A DNA stretch of 16,203 nucleotides, taken from NCBI GenBank assembly GCA_010094045.1, contig ML986754.1:87987-104189 (forward strand), given 5' to 3'. The notes under the pieces were generated by a model. It ran no database searches. It worked only from the letters and a program-made list of their open reading frames with translations, and had not been told where the DNA came from. The stretch comes from Lojkania enalia (taxonomy: Eukaryota > Ascomycota > Dothideomycetes > Pleosporales). Numbering within the stretch: the stretch's first letter is position 1; the number at the start of each line of letters is the position of its first letter. The position numbers were made by a program, and so were the translations under genes. Positions 8,550-16,203 of this stretch are shown here, piece by piece.

Positions 8550-9211
8550 GTTCGAACGTTTTCGAATCTAATATAATAAATAAGGGAAAAGAAAAATAAT
8601 ATAATCTAGTATAGCCTAGCTTTATTAAAATCTTAGAACCTAGTAGGATAAAATTAGATAAAAGAGTACTAGTAGATTAAAAACGAAACGAATATCTAGC
8701 TATAAGCTATATAAACTTATAGTAGCTATATACAACTATAAGTCTTTTAGACTTAAAGTAATTATATATAGCTCTAAGCTATATTTAGTCTTATAGTAGC
8801 TATTTTAGGAATAAGCGTACTTAAAGATAATTTTAACTATAATCTACCCTCTAATATATAAGTAGAACTATATAAAGCGTAGACTTATACTACTAATAGT
8901 ATAGTTTTAGGTGGGGATCTTCTACTATTATAATACTAGTAGACCTCGCTCTATATATTTAGGCGTTCTTTAAAGCTATTATAGAGGGTTTAATATACTT
9001 TTATTTCTACTATTAATTAAGGCTAGTTAATATATTATTTAAACTTAATATATTAAATAAAATTAACCTAATTACTCTATATAAGATTAAACTAATTATT
9101 TAATAAAAAAGTTTTTAAAATTAAAAAATAATAGCTAGTTTAAATATAAAATAGATTAATTTAATATTTCTAAACTTCTTATTAAATTTATTAAAAATAG
9201 ATATTAATATA
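8550..9211. other. AT-rich RIP-like DNA, probably the 3' part of the retroelement linked to the 8372-8539 LTR
   Basis: Very AT-rich with TpA excess and no surviving reading frame. If 8372-8539 is a 3' LTR, this is the end of the body of that minus-strand element. Minus-strand readings through stops gave no domain I can name. AACCTAAG (8524-8531) and CTTAGGTT (8545-8552) form an inverted pair at its left edge. Confidence 0.4.
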
Positions 9212-10060
9212 ACGTATTTTATAAGCGAGTTATCTACCTAAGTAAGTTGCTTATTTTATTAGCTATCTCTATATTTAGAGGCGTATATTATAGTAATACT
9301 AGTAGGTATTACTATAATATTTTAATAGAGGATAGATATACTATTTATCTACTATTAAATAAGTTTTAGTATTATATCTAAGCTCGCTATAATAGCTATA
9401 GTACTTCTAGTATAGTATATCTACTCTTTTATACTTTTTATATACGCTTACTTTATCCTCTAACTATTTATCTACCTCATAAATAGCTATCTTAGTAGTT
9501 TTAGCTTTAATAAGACTATCTTACTTCTATAGAACCTTTTCTAATCACTTTTTATACTATAATAGAGCCTTATTTACTTCTTAAAGCTGATTAATCTAAT
9601 ATTAAAGTAGTATATATAAATAAGCTATTTATATAGTACCTTTAGTAAGTAAATTAAAAGAATTATTAATCGTAATAGGTAAGTTATTCTAATATCTAGT
9701 AATATAGTCTTAAACTAGTATTATTTAAGACTCTAGTTTAACTGTATTAGTTAGCATTTTTAACTCCTAAAGGTAACTTGCTACTAATAGTAGTAATAGA
9801 GTATAAAACATAATATTAAGTTTTAATAGTACTATATTAAAATTATATAGTATTAAACTAGTACTTTAAAAGCTTATATATATATTAGCCTTAGTAATAG
9901 AGTACTAATATATTATACTAAAGTTTAGTAGAAAGTTAAACTTTATAATATAGTAGATACTAGCTTATATAAGTTTATTAATATTACGCCTATATACTTT
10001 CTTTAATAGTAAGAAGTAGTTTATATCTAGAGGCTATATTAGATATAATAAATATACTAG
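9212..10060 (-). pseudogene. Fot-B: C-terminal part of a Fot1/pogo transposase, RIP-degraded and split
   Basis: The minus strand from about 10060 reads, through stops at Gln positions, as the end of a fungal pogo-family DDE transposase. It opens with a degraded H-L-x-Q-P-L-D box and the following L-K-K-x-Y. A Gln-rich coiled segment and a terminal zinc knuckle follow at 9360-9403, where the Cys and His ligands have become Tyr (Y-S-Y-Y-S-E-L-R-Y-N-T-K-T-Y). The 3' terminal repeat starts ACGTA at 9212, beside a TA at 9210-9211. The catalytic N-terminal two thirds are absent: Fot-A inserted at 10061 and separates them. Living relatives move by cut and paste into TA. Confidence 0.75.
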
Positions 10061-10062
10061 TA

Positions 10063-11719
10063 ACGTATTCTACTATTAAAGCGGCTAAACTATTAAAGCG
10101 GCTACTTTTTCTTAGCACAACGAACACTATATACGAAAAGTTAATTTACTTAATATTAATAAGAGATCCTATATATAATATACTTTCATCTAATTTAGAA
10201 TTTTCTCTACTATCCTTTTAGTATATATAAGTGTTATATCCAGTCTTACTACAGTTACTATAGTAGCATTAAGCTGGTTGAGCCCTTTCTTAAGTATTAG
10301 TACTACAAGTCTTCTTAAAGGGCTGAGAATCTATAAATACTTTAGCAGCTATATATAAAGATCCCTTACTATATAATATTATACTATTATACTAAATATA
10401 CTTTCTTTTATACGTTTTATGCTTAGTTACTTCTTCTAATTACCTTTTAAGCTTAGAGTTGCGAGTTTAAAGAAGCGTATTCTAATGTAGTATTAACTTA
10501 GCACCTTTTATAAGCTGTAAGAATCCTTCTTATACCTCTTTTAGTAATTATATAAAGGACTTTTATATAAGTATTAATTATAACCCAAATTTATATATAT
10601 TACTTAGAGTTTTAAACTACTAGAAGTCTTCTTATAGAAGTAGTTCTAGTAGGATATATAGTTATATATTAAGGTAATTTAATATAACCTACGCGTTTAA
10701 AGGAATAATTTCTATTACTTTAAAAGCCTTTTAATATTTCTTATACGTAAATATATTAAAAAACGCGTTTTTAAAAGCTAGAAGGAAGCCTTCTTTATTA
10801 ATATAGTAGCCGCATTAGTATACTAAGTCTTATATATACTATAAATACTTTAGCTTTAATAGTAAGAAGTAAACTATATTAAGAGGCTAAAATATATACA
10901 ATAAATAAGAAGGTATATAAAATATTAGAATCTTTTATATAAGGTAGTAATCTTTAAATTCCTAGTTAAGGTAGCTTTTATAGCTATCTAAAATAAGTAG
11001 CCTATATAATCCTACCTAATACATCTTTATATACTTATTAAAGTACTTTAGCTACTTAAGACTAAGCGTATTATTTATCCAACCGTTTTTAGAGACTGAA
11101 ATTTTCCAATTATATAGTATACCTACTTCTTTATACTATATAAAGATATAGACGGGTTCTTTATAAATAATAAATAGTAGAGTCGCGTATATAGTAGTAT
11201 AGATACTCTAGATAACTATAACCTACTTGCGATTACCTAGCTGTATAAAAGTAGGCTTTATACAACATTTTAAATCTATAATAACTTTTATAGTACTAAT
11301 AATTCTTATCTAAAAGTCTATCTTATTAAAGTTGTAGATATTATTATTATATATACTATATTTTATAATTATATCTTATATAAGCTTAAACTATATATTA
11401 ATAACCTCTAGATTCTCTTATTTTATTTTTTAGCAATTCTTTACTTAATTAAAAGCTATTTTAAGCTTATCTATACGCGCTATAAATCGTTTAGACTAAT
11501 TCTTTTCTATAGATATTCTACTACATACGCCTAATAGTTTATCTACTATATCTACTACCTTATATAGCTAGGGTACAAATCCTCGTAAATTAAGGTCGAG
11601 AATATATTATATAATTGTTTATTCTTCGGTTATTATAAGCTTCTAGTAATTTAGTTATATATAAGTGCGAAACGCGATTCTATAAAGTTAAATAGAGAGT
11701 TATTAATATTATACGTTAA
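10063..11719 (-). pseudogene. Fot-A: Fot1/pogo transposase, RIP-degraded, 5' end removed by Gypsy insertion
   Basis: On the minus strand the helix-turn-helix/CENP-B-like region comes first (Y-I-L-D-L-N-L-R-G-F near 11600). The DDE domain follows: N-F-N-K-I-D-F at 11313-11333 has Asn for the first catalytic Asp, and L-I-L-D-S-Y-K-S-Y (about 10970-11003) keeps the second Asp but has lost the H-E-S-H pattern. Q-P-L-N has Asn for the third acid. A zinc knuckle lies at 10221-10268 with three of four ligands now Tyr. The 3' terminal repeat begins ACGTATTCTAC at 10063 with TA at 10061-10062, and contains a doubled AAAGCGGCTA block. The Gypsy LTR cuts it at 11719, before the very N-terminus. Stops run throughout. 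Confidence 0.85.
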
Positions 11720-12001
11720 TATAACAGCGTAGGTAAGATAATAGGTCTAAATATAGTACAAATCCACTCAGAGGTATATAGAAGTGCGTAGGGGATTAGG
11801 AACCTGGAAATTCTATTAACACTTATAGGCCTTATACGAAAGGTTATAGAAGAACTACTAAGCTACTTATAAGGGAGTATACAACTATATATAGAAGGGA
11901 AAAGGGGTAGAACTAGGGGTAGGATAAGATAAGTAAAAAGCTTTAGGATAAAGTTATATATAAAGCTTTTCGTAGAACGATTTCTTTGTATTATTATACT
12001 A
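11720..12001 (-). repeat. 3' LTR of Gypsy copy B (282 bp)
   Basis: The reverse complement starts TAGTATAATAATAC after the polypurine tract and ends GCTGTTATA, matching the LTR of copy A base for base in extent. The flank beyond 11720 is transposase sequence. A target duplication would start at 11719 going left; its partner is outside the window. Confidence 0.85.
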
Positions 12002-12012
12002 CCCCCCTCCTT
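12002..12012 (-). other. Polypurine tract of Gypsy copy B
   Basis: CCCCCCTCCTT on the + strand is AAGGAGGGGGG in the element's sense, directly before its 3' LTR. It is one base different from copy A. Confidence 0.8.
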
Positions 12013-13079
12013 ATAGGCTAATAGTCCCTATCTACGCTAGTTTAGGAGGGAATTGGGGCTATTATAAATAGGTTCTAGTATAAAGAAATTTCTTTAAGAA
12101 GGTATTTACTAATAAGAACTAATATACATAGTTACCTATAGAGATGCGTTTATTAACATAATATTAAGTAAGGTTTTTACGGTAAGTATAATTAACCTAT
12201 ATATCAGCTAGTAACTACTATTATAATAGTTTATTAATATTACAATTTCGTCGCGTATAGTAACGAGCGTTTACTAGCTTTAGTATATTACCAGGTCGCT
12301 GTTAACTAAGCTTCCTTAACTAAACAATAACTTCTACTCTATACGTATTATTATACGTCTCTAAAACTATTAATTATTAAAGTATTACTAACGCCTCTTA
12401 GAAAAAATTAATTAATATACTACTCCGCCTACCTTCTAGAGCTTTTTTAGAGGTCTTCTAGGTTATCTACTTTTAAGCTATATATATATTCACCCGCGGG
12501 CAGTATATAATATTTTTCTTTTAGTCTCTAAGATTAAAAAAATGCGAGTATTACACCTTATAAAATAAAAAGTACAACCCTATATAAATTACATCTAATA
12601 CTAGTAGAATATTTACTACTAACGCACTTATAGATCCCCTCCTACTATAAGGAGGAGTTTCTAGTCCTCTAGGGCTATCTTAAACTATAAGTAGCGGCCC
12701 GATACGCAGGAGATAAGGAGGATAAAAAGGTAGCCTTTAAGGCTATTTTAAAGTCCGCTTATAGCCTAACGCTTATAACCTAGATTATAAGAAGTTAGAA
12801 AGATAGCCTTCTTACAACTAGTATCTAGGTAACTTTATTCTACTAGAGTATTAAGTTGCTCTATTAGGTTTCAGCCCTAGAGACTCTAATATCTAGCCTT
12901 TAAGCTGATATTACGGCGCTCTTAAGCGGCTAAGGATGAGGTAGAGGAAGTTTAAGGGGAGTCCGGAGGGAAGGAAGGGGAAGGAGAGTAGAAGAGAAGA
13001 GGACTAGGGAGGTATCTAACAGCCTACTATTAGACCTTCTAAATTCTATAGAGGAGTAATTTTAGGCCTATACTTTAGT
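12013..13079. other. Region between polypurine tract and chromodomain of copy B, no gene recognised
   Basis: Counterpart of 3971-5033. It holds a purine-rich tract at about 12941-13010 (+ strand) with many G. The + strand, opposite to pol, reads from about 12720 to 13060 with few breaks beyond RIP-type stops, including A-L-E-T-L-I-S-S-L. That could be a lost antisense frame or chance. No family was recognised. Confidence 0.45.
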
Positions 13080-16000
13080 TTTTTTTAAAATCTACTACTT
13101 AACTTTTATATATTATCGTCTACTAGGTAATCTATATTCTTTATACTATCCTTATATACCTTAATCTATTTAATTAGGGCTCTTAGGAGTCCTAGCTAAT
13201 TCAGATACTTATTATAAAAAGCTTTTAGCTTATAAAGTAAACCTATAAAATTTAAGGCTTTATACTAGACTAGGTTAGAATTATATTCTACCCATTTTAT
13301 ATAGTATTTAAGGGTCTTATAATATAGCTTACTAGCTAGTATTTCCTTAACCTCCCACTCTTCTACCCCCTTAATAGCGATAGCGGGTGGTTTTAGAGCT
13401 TCTTACTCTGGTAGAGGGTCCTAGGGGTTCTTATATAGTAGGTTTAGTATAAAAATATTATATATTCTTAACCCTAAGAATAGCTATAGATAGTATAAGT
13501 TTCTAACCTATTCTAGTACTTTAAAAGGGCCTTCCTATTAATCGGATAGCTTTCAGCTCAGTCTCTAGACTGTAAAGTTCTTAGTATTTAGGTAGACTAT
13601 ATTACTAATCTACTAATTAATTAGTTACTAGTAATAGTTAATAATAGATTATATATAATCCTAAACCTTCTTAATATTAGCTTTTACAATTTTCTAGGCT
13701 ATATATATATAAGTTACTAGAACTAAAGCGTTTTTATAATTTAATTTATCTATTACGGTAATAGGATTAATAGAATATTTCTAATCCTAACTCTAATATA
13801 GGGATATTCTAATAGTTATATAGAGTAGAGTTACTTATACTCAGTCGATTATAGGTAATAGAGAACTCTAGTTATTCTAGTAGAAAGATATAAAAGGGCG
13901 CAGTCTCTAATTAATATACTTATTTATAATCTCCGTTTATCTATCAGTCTCTTTATAATAAGTAGTAGATAGTTTAATCTTTATACCTAAAATATAGTAG
14001 AATTTGGACTAGAAACTAGATATAAACTAAGGTCCTCGGTCTAAAATAATAGTTTCAGGCGTATAGCTAAAGTAGTATATCTATTAAATAAACAATTTAG
14101 CTATTCTCTATATATTAATTATATAATAGTAGAAAATAGATACTACTTGTTTAGATAGGCGATTAATTACTACTATAATCTAATTATATCCGGACTTATC
14201 TATAGAGAAATTCTTAAAGTTAATATATAGGTACTATATTAGTTAATTTAGTATAGAAAGTAGGTAGATAAAACTTAGGGTTTAGATTTATATCAGATAA
14301 GCTTTATAGTATAGAATATAATTCCGTATATATTATTTGTAAGTAGCTTCTATACCCTTCTAGTAGTACTTCTAGAATAGTAACTAATAGGTTTTAGTAG
14401 TACTTAGGTATATAGAAGATACTTAGTTATAAACCTCTTATATAAGCTGTATATAAAAGCCTAAATCTGATAGAATATATAAGTAATTATCGTAGAGGAG
14501 TAGTCTATTCTCTATCTAATACTTGTAAAGTAAAAGGATACGTTCCTGCGTAAAGGAGGCTCGGTTTTCCTATAATAATACGTCGATCAACTCTAGAGAG
14601 TCTAGTAATATAACCTACTTCTAACCTTTAATAACGTTTAGTATAGCTACTTAAGTTGTTATTTAGGTAATATAGGACTAGGCTAATTTAGTATTAATTT
14701 AGGGGTAAAGTTGATGCGGTCCGAATAGGACTCTTAACCAGTTATTAGTTTAAGCTACTTTTAAGTTTTCTATATTTTATTTATAATAACTAAGGATATC
14801 TACTCTAATATTATTCTTACCTAGAGTATACTTAATTCGGAACTAATACTAAACTAATTCCTCAGTCTAATAAACTTAATAAGTATTAAGTACCTTTATA
14901 GTTATAAAATATTTAAGTAAGCGATAATTAGTATATACTAGAATCCTAGTAACTACTAAAGTAAATTCTATCCTCTATTACTTAAATATAGTAATAATTG
15001 CGAATAGTTTCTTATTATAGATATCCTAGTTCAGTTCTAAACTAGATAGAACCTTACTATAGAATACTATAGGGTACTATTTTCCGTTAGAATATTTCTA
15101 TAATAGTACTCTTATAACTATTCTATTAGAAGTATTAGTTTCCATTTTTATTTCTAACGTAGGGTTAAAGTAATAGAGTGTAGGTATACTTAATAGGGCT
15201 GACTTTAATTTCTTAAAGGTAATATTATATTCTAAAGTTTATATAAAAGGAGTTGTAGGGCTCTATAGTATAATAATTAGCTTTATAATACACGAGAATT
15301 CCGGTACAAACTATTAATAGAATCCAGTAAAACCTAAGAAGGATTTTACACCTATTATAGTAGTAGATAGCTACTAGTTATATAGTACTTCTACCTTCTC
15401 TAGGTTAACCTTAAAGCCTTTATTTAAAAGGATATAGTTAAGATATTTAGTTTAGATAATATAAAATTCGCTCTTCTTAATATTAACTTATAACCCTGCT
15501 TAATATAATCTCTTGAGAACTTTCTTAATATAGATAGCGTATGTTACCTTATCTTTAGAGTAGATAAGAATATTATCTAGGTAAGCGATATAGAAGTTAT
15601 CTAGGTAGTCGATTAGTACGTCGTTTATATAGCGTTAGTAAGTTACTAGGCCGTTATATAATCTAAAAGGTAGAACTTTATACTTATAAGTTCTATATTA
15701 AGTCCGAAAGGTAGTATATTCTTTAAAACTAGGGTCTATTCTAATCTTATTAAAGGCTACGCAAATATTAAACTTAGTAAAAATTACTACCTTAATAGGT
15801 TTAGATAAGAGTTTATCTATATATAGTATTAGATATATATTCTTATAGATAAGAGTATTAAGTTTATAATAATCTATATAGATATATAGATTACTATTAG
15901 GTTTATAGACGTAAAGGATTAGAGATATAAAAGAGCTCCAACTCTACTTAATATACCTATACCATAGATTATCTATAATATACTTTTTAGTTGCCTCTAG

Positions 16001-16203
16001 CTCCTTAATATTCTACTTATACAACAGGCTGTAACTATTAGAGAGGGGTTTTATAAAGACAATCTTATAATTATAAGAGTAGTATTCTAGTAATTAATAA
16101 GCCGCAGTTTTACTAAATATATTCTAATACCTATAGTATTTAGATAGTAATTGGAGATTTACTAGTACTTTATTTTCAGCCTTATCTTCTAGCTTTAGGG
16201 CTT
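13080..16203 (-). pseudogene. pol: Degraded Gypsy pol polyprotein, copy B
   Basis: Sense runs right to left. The linker before reverse transcriptase lies at 16203-16100 and continues into F-S-K-T-A-A without interruption. The active-site box reads Y-L-D-N at 15572-15583, the same loss of the second Asp as in copy A. RNase H (about 15170-14930), integrase (about 14600-13780) and a chromodomain (about 13390-13090) follow. Stops at former Gln and Trp codons are frequent. Protease and gag are beyond the window. It cannot encode a working enzyme. Confidence 0.9.

Larger units (their letters stand above)
11720..16203 (-). mobile_element. Ty3/Gypsy chromovirus retrotransposon, copy B, RIP-degraded, 5' part outside window
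   Basis: Minus-strand copy of the same element as 1-5326, with 3' LTR, polypurine tract, chromodomain, integrase, RNase H and reverse transcriptase in that order from left to right. The window ends in the linker before reverse transcriptase, equivalent to about position 626 of copy A. It lacks the 207-bp insertion of copy A. Its 3' LTR abuts the Fot-A transposase, so it inserted into that transposon. Differences from copy A are mostly C/T and G/A, as expected if each copy was mutated independently. Confidence 0.93.

Noticed and set aside
8549..8567. tRNA B-box-like GGTTCGAA
   Set aside because: No A box, acceptor stem or cloverleaf could be formed around it; it is part of the polypurine tract edge and a local TTCGAA repeat.
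11706..11720. 15-base match with the end of the tandem repeats at 842-856
   Set aside because: ATATTATACGTTAAT is low-complexity RIP product in both places; such matches arise by chance in DNA this AT-rich.
1..16203. Mitochondrial DNA as the explanation for the high AT content
   Set aside because: The AT-rich parts contain nuclear-type LTR retrotransposons and pogo elements with directional CpA-to-TpA damage, and the core gene has spliceosomal introns.

Overview
The window looks like nuclear DNA of a filamentous ascomycete (Pezizomycotina). One spliced gene of normal base composition sits in the middle. On both sides lies very AT-rich DNA made of dead transposons whose damage has the pattern of repeat-induced point mutation (RIP): CpA/TpG is almost absent, TpA is in great excess, and CAA/CAG/TGG codons have become stops throughout the old reading frames. 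No bacterial-type genes, tRNA, rRNA or CRISPR array were seen.

Left arm (1-6027): a Ty3/Gypsy retrotransposon on the + strand. It holds reverse transcriptase, RNase H, integrase, chromodomain, polypurine tract and a 282-bp 3' LTR ending at 5326. It starts before the window and carries a ~200-bp foreign insert at 689-905. It is inserted exactly into an older LTR of the same family in opposite orientation (5327-5542). Beyond that are the end of a Fot1/pogo transposon (5543-5877) and the terminal remnant of another (5880-6027).

Island (about 6210-8370): a four-exon gene for a secreted DUF1996 protein, apparently intact (343 codons from the preferred start), with about 490 bp of less degraded, non-coding 3' flank containing hairpins.

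Right arm (8372-16203): a probable LTR with polypurine tract of a different retroelement (8372-8549), then unidentified AT-rich DNA, then a nest of three minus-strand elements. A pogo/Fot1 transposase (Fot-B, 9212-10060) is interrupted by a second one (Fot-A, 10063-11719), which is itself interrupted by a second copy of the same Gypsy element (11720-16203, continuing past the window).

The two Gypsy copies are inverted and face each other with their 3' LTRs towards the gene, forming arms of about 4.5 kb around a 6.4-kb core. None of the mobile elements appears able to move: catalytic acids and zinc ligands are substituted in the ways RIP predicts. The only gene likely to make a protein is the DUF1996 gene.
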